A stretch of DNA of 64,000 nt from Wuchereria bancrofti (GCA_005281725.1 SSBO01000012.1:8717099-8781098); one strand, 5' to 3'. Positions 38,634-51,810 are shown, numbered from the stretch's first letter. The notes: generated from the letters alone by a model not told the origin. Numbers and translations: made by a program.

Positions 38634-39909
38634 TGCGTCTGTTTGAGCTAAGTAAAGTAATGGGGAAGTTTGATGAGCTAATTGTTGAAAAGGATGCAAA
38701 GAGATCTGACAAATCCCCTCCTTCCTCTCTTCTTCCTCACTCATTCATTTTACAATCTTATCTATTCCTCATTCTCACTCTCAACAATTCCTTCACTATC
38801 ATATAGCTTTTAAAACTAGTTCAGTTAACCAAACTAGACAAAAAAAAAAGATTTTTTTTTTAATACTTCGCACTGTTCAAAAAATTCAATCCACATATAT
38901 CAGCTATTCATTTATTTCATTGATATATGAATACAAACATAAAGTTTTTTTCCTTAAGCATACAACGGAAACTATAACAAAGGACCAAAACTACAATTCG
39001 AATTCGAAATTTTACGAATCCCATTCAAATTAGCAGTGTGTTTCCTTTTCCTTCTTGAGGACTTCGTTTACAAAAATCATTGACGAAGTAACGGTTATTT
39101 TAAATTTAAAAATACAATTTGTCTTAAAAGCCTCTAGTATTAGTGTGAATTTTAAATGGTAGATTTATCCCAAACCATTCCTGGAATTGTTGATGGGTCA
39201 GCTGGAGACTCCAATTACCACTACACTCAAGATCTTGATGAGACTTCGAATGTCGACTGTGCTATTACACTACTGCTGAAGTTAAAATCCTCTCACACAT
39301 TGCTTAAATTTACTTCTTCCCTTCAAATGGCCCAATAAATTTAGGATTTTCTTCAAGAAACCCATAAGATATCCACGAAGCTCGTTTACCCATTCATGCC
39401 CACATAAGCTTAAAGAATTCTTTTAGAGATCATATCTCATACTGAGATTAAAAAACCAATGGATCCGAAAAACACCCTCTGCATCACAGCAGCATTTAAA
39501 CCTCGGCTGCAACTGCAGATATCGCAAAAACAAAATCTTCCTCAAATCTTGTTGGAATTACGTCTTAGATACTGTAAAATTATCCCAGTTCATAAATTTC
39601 CATTCTTTTCTTGCAAACAAAAATGAAGACTGTATCAACTATGTTACAACGAATTCAAATAAAAACTTTACTGGCGCAAATACGAGAACAGCATGACCAA
39701 ACAATAACAATAGTTTTTTCATAAAATTCTGTGAAAAGGGCACCACAAACTTACCACCACTAAATGAATTATTGATCGCTAATTTGGATACATTCTATCG
39801 TCCTCTAAGAAACTTCCATTATGTTACGGCTTACAAACAACGAAGACTGACTCGTATGCATGTAACAAGTATCATCATATGTTAAGATAAAATGAGCTTT
39901 CTTTAAAAC
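38634..39909. other. Intergenic, no gene recognised
   Basis: This lies between the SPARC start and the VDAC stop, both on the minus strand. A plus-strand frame at 39156-39335 has a slightly more balanced composition than its surroundings. However, it shows no family resemblance and no splice context, so I do not call it. Confidence 0.5.
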
Positions 39910-42466
39910 TCAACAACACGGGTGGAAGTTCAAGCCAATTCCATATTTATGTCCTTCGCTGAATGATGCCATTCCAAACTGTGATGAAAGCGTCAACTTT
40001 AGCTGAAATTTACATGACCACTTAATGCCATATAGCTTCATCATGAATTAAGCATGTTAAAAAAAAATGTTCCAAGAAAAAATGTAAAAACTTGAAATCA
40101 TTACTTCGTTTCTTCGAACTTATTTTCTTAGAGGCATCTCAACTAACTGATTTGTTAGATATATTTCATACAGAAATAAGACTTTCCAGAACACTTGGAT
40201 GTGTATAATAACTGCTGAGGTGTACAATGATAAGCGTGTACTTCATGCTGTGCTATAGTTGATAGGTCAAAGGCATACATTCGAATCAACTTTTCTTGAA
40301 AAACAAACCCGTTTTGAGAGGTGATGCGTAAGTGCAAAAGCAAGCCTGGAGTCATGATCGACTTTGGCTTTCAGTTCTAGATCCTGTGTAGGACAGTATT
40401 TCATCGCTAAACCGAAACGAGCCCCCGGTTCACCTGTCATCCAGCTAAACATAGCACCAATTTCTAAATTCTGCAAACAAAGATTTTCAGAAGTCAGTAA
40501 TATTTTGTGATCTAAGAAATTAATGGAAGTAAATGCAGCTAACAAAACCCCTTTTAATGTAAAGAAATCAATCACAAAGAGACCACCCTCGAAGCCCCTT
40601 AAAGCACTGCACTAATCAACACATTAAATCTAGCAAGCAGTTTGCTCGCTGTCTAAACATTGCACTGTTTAAAAGAAAAAAAAACAAAGTGTTGCTCACC
40701 ATCCCCAACAGAAATCTCACTTTCATTCAAAACAACTAAATGCAATGTCGCACCACAGATTAATATATATCATTAACAAATCCATATAAAACAAAAAAAA
40801 AAAAATGGAATTACATGAGCAACGCTGTGGTAGAATGAACCGCCAAATTCTCGTGCATCGTTCACATATGAATGTAAAACATAATCTGTTCCTACTCTTC
40901 CAAACGCAAAGCTAAGACTCTGCAAAATGTTCTTCCTTTTACATTTCTCGAACACTAAACGCAGGACCGTAAAGGACGGTATCAGAAATTAATAACTGCG
41001 CTACCAAGCAATTCAATGGATTTAATAACGGATTTCAAAACTGTATTCAGTTACTGGTACCTTGAGTTGACTACTCGAAACATCAAATGCGCTTTGTACT
41101 CCCATCAACCACCCATGCAAACCAGTGACTCCACAAAAACTGACTTGAGGACCGGTATCCAAACAAACATCAAGATTACACTAGAAAAAAGCAAATAACA
41201 CCAAATTGGACTATTCTGTAATTTTTTTAATAAAATATTTTTTGCACTAGGTTAAAGGAAATGAACATATGGAACGACTGCACAGCATGTGACAAAATCT
41301 TCAGTGCTGAGTAACCGATCTAAGAAATACAAAATATCAAAGCTTAAGCAGTTCAATCTTTAAAACTCTTACTGAATATGAAAAAAGAAGTGCGAATGAT
41401 CAGCAGCATACAAGTGTATATTAGTAATATCGCAAATTTGCTACCATTTTTTGAATAAACCACAACAACTCAATCATATCAACTATTGGAAACACTAAAG
41501 TTCAAAACTAAGAGAAAAATAATGCACCGTGACATTTCTGTTCACCCACTCAACCTTCACTCGACCTGATCGTTTGCCATTATGTGGAGCATACCACGAA
41601 TCTAATGTAAGTTTTAAACCACGAGCGAAGCGGTCCTGTATTTCGACAATTGTACCCAATAAATTTTCCGTATTCCATTTCTCTGTCAGAACCATACCTG
41701 AAATTCAATATTTCCTTATTTCCATACAAAAACTATGTTCTATATTTAAAACAATTTCAAACAAATAATCAGAATAGACATGATGTGACGAATAAATTGC
41801 ATATTTAAATAATTGACTCATTAACACCCGAATTACCTGTTCTAATTAGGTTAACATAACCAAAGACAAAACGTACCTAATATCTATACATATTCAATAT
41901 TTCGTATTAGTTATGGAAGTACTTTGCGCATAGTAGCACCAGCAGTTTTTGTGATAGCTCATCAAGAATTCACTCACCATACGAAGGTATACGATATTTG
42001 ACATCAAAATTTCCAGCAAGCTTTCCTGTAGCAACAGTGTGTACAGCAGCACTGGAAAACTCAACCTCTTGGTTTTCACCTGATCTCGAACATGCGTCAA
42101 CTCGCAGAGAGCCAAAGTCTGAAACGAAATGTGAAAAATCTGCCAATGGCGAAATCAACGAATGTCTGAAGAAAGAACTTTTCTTCACCTGCTTATAATT
42201 TTGAATACCTGAACTCAGCATGTATTATTTGCACAAAAACAAGTAGGCATAAACTGATGATACAGTGTAAGATATACAAAAGATTAAATATGCATACTTA
42301 TTTCAATAAATGGTAATAAGTTACATTGAATGTTCGAGTATTTAATGTTTGAGGTAAATATAGTGCTATCATATGAATGAAACCAAATGACAGTAAACTT
42401 ACTGTATCCCTTTGTGAATAACTCCCTGGCTGCTTTTCCAAGATCAGTATAGCATGGATAGAACAT
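39910..42466 (-). CDS. vdac-1: Voltage-dependent anion channel, divergent (284 aa)
   Basis: Seven exons on the minus strand join in phase: 42466-42403, 42118-41978, 41697-41528, 41180-41061, 40919-40815, 40470-40309 and 40002-39910. The 284-residue length matches VDACs (about 283). Hallmarks: N-terminal helix YTDLGKAARELFTKGYNFG, LTEKWNTENLLGT, DRFARGLKLTLDS, VNDAREFGGSFYH, GARFGLAMKYCP and the C-terminal strand GHKYGIGLNFHPCC. VDAC is the beta-barrel pore of the mitochondrial outer membrane that passes ATP and other metabolites. The start lies about a dozen bases behind acceptor ATTTCAG. The protein is divergent from vertebrate VDAC across the central strands, is rich in Cys, and ends in HPCC rather than the usual GLEFQ-type end. 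It may be a second, specialised paralogue. Confidence 0.92.
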
Positions 42467-42922
42467 CGTGTGATAACCTGAAATAGACATCACCTAATGA
42501 TCACTCCACAAACTCCCAACTAGCACACAACACCACTCCACCCCTTGCAATCCCAAAGATATGGCACAGTACAGATCACTGTCAATTCAATTTGTAAGCC
42601 AACAAATACAGTCCAGCTATTCCGAACGCTCCCACTGTGAAATGATAACGTCCTTCTCCTTGTTAATCTTTTGTCGTTCAACTGATTGTCGCATCCGAAC
42701 ATATTGGTTTACAACGTTTATCAATATTCCATACCTTTCATTGTGACATATATGATTGTATTTTGCAAAATTATATTTAACTGATTATAAATAAGCTTTA
42801 ATAAGATATGACAAGTAATGGCTTCGAGATGAAGTGATGAACGCATGCTAAAGTTTCAGAATTTAATGTTGCAATCACTGGCTTGGAGAGATATATGGTT
42901 AGTTTGATGTGATAAACTAGTG
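42467..42922. promoter_or_regulatory. Shared divergent promoter region, VDAC and KIAA2013
   Basis: Only 456 bases separate the start codons of VDAC (minus) and the KIAA2013 orthologue (plus), so both promoters must lie here or overlap. A possible spliced-leader acceptor for VDAC (ATTTCAG) is at 42478-42484. No TATA-like or other element stands out. Confidence 0.4.
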
Positions 42923-45900
42923 ATGTTATCAACTCTGAGAAGGGTTCAGTGCAGGCGTTTCGATGATTTCGAGCTACGAAAATGGCTACGACAACTTTCA
43001 ATACCGAGACGGGTCTCTTTAACGGCTGTTCTCATCCTCTTTTCACTCTATTTCATTATATCTTCCTCAACTTCTGCGCCTTATGTCTCAGAATCCAAGA
43101 AATGCCTCAATGAGCGTCTGAATGCTTGGAAGATTTTTGAAAACGATAATTTTATTGCAATTTCCAACAAAAAATTTGGATTCATCGGCAATGGGTTAGT
43201 TCTATTATTCTTTAATACTTATTTACTTTTTAAATTTTTGGAATGCATAAATAGACTATGTATGTTAGCTACGACTTTTGGTCGGATTGGTGTATTCATC
43301 ACATATTAAAGAGCAGCAAGTTTAACAAGAGCTCTTTAAGGTTTATCGGAATGGGTGGCGATGGAGAGTTGCGACTAAAAACATCTCGGGTTTTATCAGT
43401 GCGAAGTGCCTTTTCTCCTATTATTGATGTAAAAATTCAGGATTCAGAATCGTTTGCTGAAACTTATGTAAATGATTATCGTGATGGCACAATCATCACT
43501 GTCCGATGTTATCGTATTGTACGGTTTTGATCGTTGATTCATCACTTATATTTAACCTGTTTTATTTCAGGAAGTCATTTCATAAAAATTATTATATCAG
43601 TACATCTTCTTATCAATATTTTATTACAGAAGGACCAATGTGTATGTACTACGCAACGTGTTTATGCTCATCGAAGAAGACCACATCTATTGATCCAGGA
43701 ACTTCAGGCGACAAATCCATCGGTAACTATTCTGTTATATTAAAAATTTCAGGCAGACCTCTTTTTACTTATTTTCGTCTTCTTTTCAGAATAGTGATGT
43801 CGAAATTGAATTGTCTGTAAAAATTTCGGAATATTGGACGCAAGGAAAGAGGTTTATTTTTTACATTACTAAAGTTTGCAAGCATTGTCGATTGCTGCTT
43901 AATAAATAACGCACCACTGTACCACTGCATTGTGGAGTGCATTAAAACACTGAAAAGTTTCGTATGAAAAATGGCAGCATAATTTCGATAGAAAAGCCAT
44001 CGTTGAAGACGTGGAACTTGAATGAGTAAAGTCAACATACAAAAATACTGGGATGTATCTCTTCAAAATGTATTATAAATTTCAGTAATAGTTTAACCGA
44101 TCCGGTGTATACGCGTTATTTCGAGTCGGATGGAGCACATACATTAGCTGCTGTTGCATGTACTAAAATTCCTGAAACCGTTACGGTCGAGCAGAAACAT
44201 GAAATTTCTTTGCTTTTTCTCTGCGTCATCAATTATATTTCATCACTGCTCGTCGGAAAGAACAAAAATGCTGAGTTACGATTACTGAATGAAGGTATTA
44301 CCAAGGTGCGTTAATCTGTTCTGACATTTTATGGTAAAAGGTTTTTTGATTTGACATGAATTTTTCGGAAATCTATCCTTATTTAGAAGGTGTGAACAAT
44401 TCTCCAATAGTTTCCGATTACTGCTTTTTTACTGCATTTTCGATTACAGTTTTTAATTTTTAATTTATTAAACATAAGGAGGATCAAGATGCGTTATGCA
44501 CAGAAGTCTCAGTGGAGTGTTCTGAATGTTGTGTTGAAAACAAGATACTAACCTATTAAGGTGGTATAATACGGATTTTAAGATGGTATAAATGTAAAAC
44601 AAAATGATTTGTTTGGCTGAATGTAGTTTTGCGAAATATGAAGCTTTGGTAATTGATACATCCCAAGTACATACTACTGTATTTTCATATTTTCAGGAAT
44701 TCGCAGATTACAGTTTATTGGATGGAACCCTTCTGTACCGTGAACATTCAGCTGCTTGGCAGAAGGTATTAAAACGACTTCAATGCAGTTCTGAAAATTT
44801 TGTGTTGTGATTGCTGACTGAATTTATTTTTTTTAATACATGCTTTTTAGCTGAATACAATTACGTTTGATATTTCAAAATCTCTGGCTCCAAATGCTCT
44901 TAATGCTGACGAAATCAATGCTGCACGTTATGTATTGTTATCAAATACGCGTGATCCATTATTGGAAATAGGAATTAGTATAGAACAAAAGGCGGTATAT
45001 GTCTTTAATTTATCTTTTCTTCTATTATTCAGACGAATGAGAAGTGGCAATTGTAATGCTGCGATATAATTCTATTACCGAGTATTAACTTTAATATTTT
45101 ATGAAATATACCATATATTCGTAGATATGAAGAGATTATCTGTGTTCAACTGTATACGCACTTTTTTTAACTCGACAATCTATTTCAGGCTGCAGCAGAA
45201 TCAAGGAGAATAATAGACATGTGTTATACAGGGCACTCAACGCTTCTCGTACCTTCCCGTCTATGGAGGAAATCCGATAATGTCAATGAAGTTATTGAAA
45301 CAATGGATATTTGGTTATTAACACTGGAGAAGCGTGGCTGTTCTGGACTCCTCAAAGCCGGCGCTAGCGGTCTTGCCGAAGCATTTGTCCTCAGTCTCCT
45401 TGCATCCAAGTAAACAATTTCTGTTTCACTATTGTTTTTATTTTTTCTGCAAATATGCTAACGAGATGTGCATTTCAGAACAATCTCTTATTAAATCGTT
45501 TCTTTTTTCTTTTCAGATTTTCTCATGGGCATTTGGAAGTAGATATTGATCCGGCTGATTTACTGCGAGAAATTACTGTTAAAAATTTATCTTATTCTCC
45601 TGACACAAAGATTTCAATAAGTGTCCATTTAAGTAGTAGTAATCGACCTTATTTCATGATCTCGTCCAATTCGCAGGTTGGATATTTTTTTATTCGTAAT
45701 ATTTTAAAAAGTAATATTTTTTAAAAAATAGCATTTCGATTTCATTTTCTGTTTCAATTTTTTTTGATTTTCTTGACTGTGGAAAGAAAACTTGGATTGA
45801 CTGAGTAGCTTGATGGTTAGTACCGCTACACTTTCAAGAGCTCTATGCAAAGCTTTTCTGGTGTGTAATTGCCAACTTCACACGTTTATATTTGCCTTAA

Positions 45901-46692
45901 CCAGTTACCTATTATGTTCAAGGATTTTTCAAGTTTAAAGGTGTTCGCATGTGATGCAGCATGCTTAAATTATCCAATAGCTATCGGACGCTCAAATGTA
46001 CATATCCCGATCAAAATAACTAAACCAGCTACTCCGATTTTATATATTTCACATAACAAAAATCATCTCGAGCAACTGCGAGGAACGATACATGTTGTTG
46101 AGGTAATGCTTTTCTATGTTACTGTTCAACTAATGTTGTTAAAGGTAAGAAATGGGTTTTCAGAAATCCACAATGGCCGAAAATTTGGTTGGCAAAGGGA
46201 AATGCGAAACAGTTAACGAAAACTAATTTTTTTTAGTACTCAATGAATAAAATTAGTCATTTCAACCGTCAGTGATGAAATACAAAGCCAATACACTGCA
46301 TTAGCAGTCAGTACATTATGCGTTCTCATCGTTTTATTTATTCAAGAGTTTACAGAATTTAAAGCATTTGTTCAATGTGTGCTAATTCTTTCGTAGTAAG
46401 AGGTGAGCATGTTAGAAACGGCAACAGACATTAGTTTCGGTACTGAAATGATTTTTTACAAGGTTATTTGTTCTAGGTTATGGATGCTCCAGCTCATGAG
46501 CTTGGATTAATTGCACTTCACAGACATGGTCATCGTTTGGGTGGTCTTCCAATAATGTTTTGGCTAATGCTTGGTGCTTTAATGATTGTATTCCATTTAT
46601 TCCTTTTCAAGTTGCTGTATTCAGAATGGAAAAAAGGCGACACAATGCCCTACAATTATTACTTGCGACAGCGTTATCTTCGCAATCACTAA
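42923..46692 (+). CDS. KIAA2013: KIAA2013 orthologue, DUF2152 membrane protein (628 aa)
   Basis: Eleven exons join in phase: 42923-43194, 43269-43518, 43630-43722, 43790-43851, 44086-44305, 44697-44765, 44851-44994, 45189-45409, 45517-45676, 45923-46102 and 46477-46692. Length is close to human KIAA2013 (634). A membrane anchor lies near residues 30-50 (VSLTAVLILFSLYFIISSS) and a second near the C-terminus (IMFWLMLGALMIVFHLFLFK), leaving a large lumenal or extracellular domain between them. Matching blocks include VYAHRRRPHLLIQELQATNP, WLLTLEKRGCSGLLKAGASG and PATPILYISHNKNHLEQLRG. The biochemical function of this family is, to my knowledge, not established. The frame, all splice phases and the paired membrane anchors make the model secure. 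Confidence 0.92.
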
Positions 46693-47031
46693 GTCATTAC
46701 ATCGTGAAACGTTACATTCCATCGAGGAAATTATTCATGTTCTTTTGTAATGTATTATTTATTATTCATTATGACTATATATTTCTTAGAAATGTTCATT
46801 CATTATATCTATATATCTTCCCTGTACTTTAGAAAGTAATAGCTTTCGTTTTAAAGTTACTGTCTGTGTAAGTTGAGTAAACTGGATGTAGGTATTTCGA
46901 AATGGCTTTTACTTAGATTTTGGTAACCACAGTTTTAAAATATATTACAAATATCAAAAATTTTTTTCTCAATAACATTAAATAGATGTGTGAAAAGAAT
47001 GATCACAAAAATACAAAAATTTGGGTATCCG
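46693..47031. other. Convergent 3' region
   Basis: 340 bases separate the stops of the KIAA2013 orthologue (plus) and the p105-like gene (minus). It is AT-rich and should hold both 3' UTRs. Confidence 0.5.
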
Positions 47032-50000
47032 TCATTGTTGCTCATTTCCAGCCTGTATCAAACGTACCCCAAGTGTTTCGCCCATATCTTCCAGAGACTG
47101 TGTTACAGTTGACAAATTTGCATTTGGAACTTGCTGTAAGCATTTTTACTAGTTTTTACTAGAGACGAATTGATACGAAGTTTTTGAATTAGTTATTTGA
47201 ACGAATCTCATGGTAAATTGCAAAAGAATGTCTTTAGGATTTATCACAGAATTTCACTGAAGATCCAGCTATATTAAGCCTAATTCTAGAGGGCACAATA
47301 GCACCGGATTGGTAAACTTCATTTTATAATTTTTCCCGAGAAACCTGCTAATTGACTTTTAGATATACTTCTAGCTTTTAAGTTTTTTGAATAAAATTTT
47401 CAAAACCTTACTTCATATTGATCAAGCAACATCATAGTTGGCGAGGAAGAGTCGTCTAGACAAACACGAATGAATTCTACCATGTGTCCACAACCGAGAT
47501 GATCTGCCAGTATCGTCCATTTGTCCTCCACATCTAGTATCTTTGACAACCGTAACCTTGTCAAATAATCCAAGCAGGAGACGTCATCTAAGATAATAAA
47601 AACCGTTGAGAATTAAACTTCATGTCCAAACAAATATGGTAGGAAAATTGACTCTGTTTATTCTGTGTTAAATGCATTTATTCTATTGTTGTGATAGTAA
47701 AGATTATGTATGTCTGGTGAATAACACACTTTTGTTGTACAGAGGTGAAGTTTTGTGTTTGAAATATTTATTACTATGAGAGTACAGATTATTTATTACG
47801 GTTAGTTTAGTTCAGGTTGTATAATCGTAAAGATGTGTCTTTAATTTGCTGGTGTTCTCATCATTTTTATTATGTTTAATCTATTCAACTGTAAAAACTT
47901 GAAAATGTATCGTATTGCATTAATTTCTGGCTGGATTTAGTGTAGGTGTTTCGGGAAAAGTGAACTGTAAATGTGACCTTTGAGTGTGCGAAGTCGATAA
48001 CTGGTCGCAGCATCGGTGCTTGTTGCTGTGCTAATCGATTCTTCACTTTGTAATTCATTAATTTCTTGTTCTCCAGGACCGTCTTGTGCATATATATTAG
48101 GTACTTCAACCCGTTCACCGTTCAGAATCCGCTGCACATCTTCGTCATCTGCTTCTACTGGTCGTCCGTCGCCTGCATTACATCTTTATACTTCTTGGCA
48201 AGTTTTCTTTCCCTTTATGATTCTCCAAAGTTGCGCGTAACTTCAAGGAGTAGCTTAATTGATGGCAAGAGAAAAAAAACATGTTGAACTTCGGAAACCT
48301 GTTCCCAGAGAATCCATAGTTGACCCTGCATCCAGAAGACGTCCGATCATAACAAGGTTCTTCTTTTTACATGCAACTTTGAGAGGTGTGTCTCCATTAT
48401 TCGACACTATGTTAACATCACAATTATGCTGAAAATTCGAACATTAGTACAACATTAACAAAAAAAAAAAAATTAGCATAAATAACTGCACATTTAAGGT
48501 TTTCAGTTTTTCAAAAAAATTGTGAGAGGAAACTGAAATTCTTAAATGTGCAGTTAATGATCTCACAATAAAAAAGATAAACCTGAGCAAGTAAAGAGGC
48601 CGCGTCAGCGTCATCCATATAGAGTGCTGTCAAGAGTGGCGTTTCGCCACTATTGTCAGGAATATCTACAGGAGCACCAGCTTCTATCAGTGCTTCTAAT
48701 AAACTTAATTTTAACTTTTTAACAGCGATATGAGCTGGTGTATACCCATAGCAATTTTTCTTGGCTAAAATATTCTCTCTATTGATCTCAACTCCACTTT
48801 CCACTTCCTCACTACTACTCGTTTCCAGAATTTCTTTATAAATTGCATCATTATAAGCCTCGCCCAAATAATGCGCAACCTGAAAATAGTTTAATATTAA
48901 AATTAATAAGTTGGGGTGTGCTGAAATCGCTTACTTATTATATTCTTCCTAGATTCATTCCATTCCAAATTCATTCCAAAGATTCAGTGACATAAAATAC
49001 TTTTGATCAAAAAAGCCAATGTTGTAACTAAAAGAACAGGAATCGTCTTGAACAGAGTGTTGATACAATTTAGAGACTGGATGAAGATCATATAGACTTT
49101 ACAAACCTTGTAGGTTAAACTTCTCCACTTAATCTTGTATTTTTAGTGGAAATAAAATCGAACTATAAAACAACCTACTGTATCCAAATTATTATCCACA
49201 ACATTTCTTTTTGCACCAGCACTAATCAAGTAATGTACACAGTCCGGGTCACCAGCTCGTATCGCACAATGTAGCGCTGTTTGACCTCGAACATTTGGTG
49301 CATTAAGAATTCTTTGACGTTCCACTACACTGCTATACTCACATAGCACTGACAGCATTGTCTTTAGTGCAAAATTTTGCTTATTACGGGCTGCTACGTG
49401 TAAGGCACTAAAACTAGCACGCGTTTATTGGCTTTTTCAACGGCCATATTTACATCAATATATTACCTCACAAAATGCTTATAATTTCATTTCTTATGTT
49501 TCACGAGAAAAGATTTTATTAAAGACACCAAGCTTATTCAGATCATTCATGTTATATTTTTGATGTAACATGTCGTACGTAGTAATAACAGCAGAGAGGA
49601 AGGGAAGATGATACGTCCTGACTTCAGTTCTGAACCTAATTCAGTTCAAATACTTTTATCAAGTACCTATCCATAATCCACAGTAGGATTTAATAATTTG
49701 TTTTTTCAAAATTAAAAAAGTAAATAGAGACTTGCAGCCGTCGTTGTCAAGTGTACCGAGGAGCGTTACTAACGGTTTTATCAAAGCCAGCGGCTCTCCT
49801 TCGGCAGCAAATTCAAACAACGATGCTATTAGCGCTTCCTTATCGACAACCTCCGCTGTATCGCTTGCATTACTCGTATCACTAAATTGGTATAATATTC
49901 ACTTCCCGAAAAAAAAAGAAACCTGAGCTAGTAATTGGATTACGGTTATTCGATTCGGAAACAAGAAGGAGTTCAAATTATTAAGAGAAGATGTGACGCG

Positions 50001-51810
50001 ATTCACTTTCTACAACGCGAAAAAGCGATAGAATTCGTAGCTTCTATTTGCTCTTCTGTAGTAGACAGTAGGTGGGACAAGAACAGGAAGATCGATCTGA
50101 TCTTGATGTGACATGAAATCGAATCATATTTCTTTTCTATGAATTTTATGTTCCCAATATTAGTTCTTCCACTTAATATCCAACCTATCTTTCATTACTA
50201 CAAAAATAAAGTGCTAATATTAAGGCGCAGTTTGGGCAGTTTACTGAATTACAATGTTAACCCATATTACGATCACATATTAATCATCAAATGACATGCA
50301 TTAAACTCTGAATCACCTGACACGTAATTGCATTGGAAGTTCCAACTGTTGTGTATCATTTCTTATCAATATTTTAAAACTATTTGTTGCAGGTGATGTT
50401 TTATCAACTTTATCCGGAATGACAAGAATCGGCAAAGAAAATATGACCAGCTGAAATCATTTGTTCATCTTACTCAAGCCTTTTTAATTTGCTGGTAATT
50501 TGAACGCCTTTTCTTCTCTAGCAGTATTCAAATGTTATATTTTTAAAATCGTTTTATCAGTAATTTTTTTTCCGATTTCTATTAAGCATTAAACATTACC
50601 TTATCATGTGTTTTCAGTCGTTCAACGGGTAACATTCGATTGCCAATAGCAACGGATATGCTAACATTAACCACTGGCTTGCTTAATAACAACCATATTG
50701 TTTCTTTAGTATTCCGCACAATATTATGACTCGCTTCAATCACTTTAAGAAGTGCTATAAAATTGATTTATATATCAGTAAAGAAAATGCTAATTAAAAA
50801 ATTTGTTATTATGAATAAGAGGAAATGATACCATTATCACGATGCATTATATCAGAAACAATCACTGAAGAAGCACAAGGTGTTGCTGCTTCAACCATTA
50901 TTCGAATACTTTCTTCTTCTTTCGTCCACCTTTCATCCACCTTCATAACACTAGTACTACACTGTTGGTTTGTTTCTGCTGACTGAATCGGATCCTTTTC
51001 AACTGTTTGTGTCGGTCTTGTAATATATAAGTCTTCAAATCTGAAACCTTTGAAATGAGGCATTCATCCTGCTATGATACTCTACTGAAAATCTTAAAAT
51101 TGTTAAAAAATTTCTGAAACCTTTCGACAATTCAAGATATGTTGTTATTTATTATGTTTGGCAGTCTGCGCTATAAATGATAATGTTATTCTATGATATA
51201 TAATTAAATTCATTGCAACTAGTAATAATTTACAATTATTAAAACACTATCACATCAGTCTAATTTATTGATGTTTCATCAAGTCTTACGTTCAAATTCA
51301 ATTTATAATCTCGTTAGAAAAGTGACATTATGCATTTGAGGATCAGATGCAAATATATTCCATCAAATAGTAAGAAAATAATCTGATAATAAAATTTGAC
51401 AAAAAATCAAATTGAACTTTTCACTTCTTCTGTTTGCTTTTTGCATCCCGAAAAGAAGGATTACATTATTTAATATGCTGGTCCTCTTGTGACTACTAAA
51501 CTTTTTATTGATTGAAGTAAAATCTCGAAATGAATTAGATTGAAATAGTCTGATGGATGAAAAATTGGTTGGTGAAGAATTACTTATGTGTAGTAGATTC
51601 GGTGATATGAACAATAGGTTGTTGTGGTGTAATGATGAGATGATGTGGTCGAAAGTCGGCTGTTAAAAGATTAACAGTAACAATAACAGGTTGATTAACT
51701 GATAATGAAATAGAGAAGCTAATTGGAATGTGATAAGAAAATGTTGTTGAAGGTGGTGCTTGAAATTGAAGTACAGGTAATGTGCTTGCACCAAACAAAG
51801 ATGTAACCAT
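47032..51810 (-). CDS. NF-kappaB p105-like protein: Rel region, ankyrin repeats, death domain (660 aa)
   Basis: Twelve exons on the minus strand join in phase: 51810-51584, 51040-50832, 50754-50600, 50450-50317, 50055-50014, 49881-49732, 49413-49179, 48879-48583, 48428-48299, 48172-48047, 47587-47412 and 47133-47032. Residues about 1-85 resemble the second half of the Rel DNA-binding domain (VIVTVNLLTADFRPHHLI; then FEDLYITRP like the Rel FANLGI block). SSVIVSDIMHRDN, LLKVIEASHN and TIWLLLSKPVVNVSI match the linker and IPT/dimerisation domain, ending RRANRSYEFYRFF. About five ankyrin repeats follow (ALHVAARNK, GQTALHCAIRAGD, GYTPAHIAVKK, GETPLLTALY, GDTPLKVACKK). VQRILNGERVEV matches the p105 segment after the repeats. 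The death domain (DKWTILADHLGCGHMVEFIR, MMLLDQYE, LEDMGETLGVRLI) closes the protein. The RxRYxCEG recognition loop is not found. Cytoplasmic inhibitor or scaffold is the likeliest role. Confidence 0.8.

Noticed and set aside
39156..39338. 60-codon plus-strand frame between SPARC and VDAC
   Set aside because: No conserved motif, no flanking exons and no acceptor near the start.
45785..45870. tRNA- or SINE-like A-box (TAGCTTGATGG) in a KIAA2013 intron
   Set aside because: No B-box or cloverleaf can be drawn downstream. The match is short and weak.
46986..47315. Two-exon plus-strand frame (MCEKNDHKNTKIW..., ending GTIAPDW) with apparent donor and acceptor
   Set aside because: It is antisense to the last exon of the p105-like gene, whose minus-strand reading (LEDMGETLGVRLI) completes the death domain in phase. 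The plus frame resembles nothing and is best explained as a shadow.
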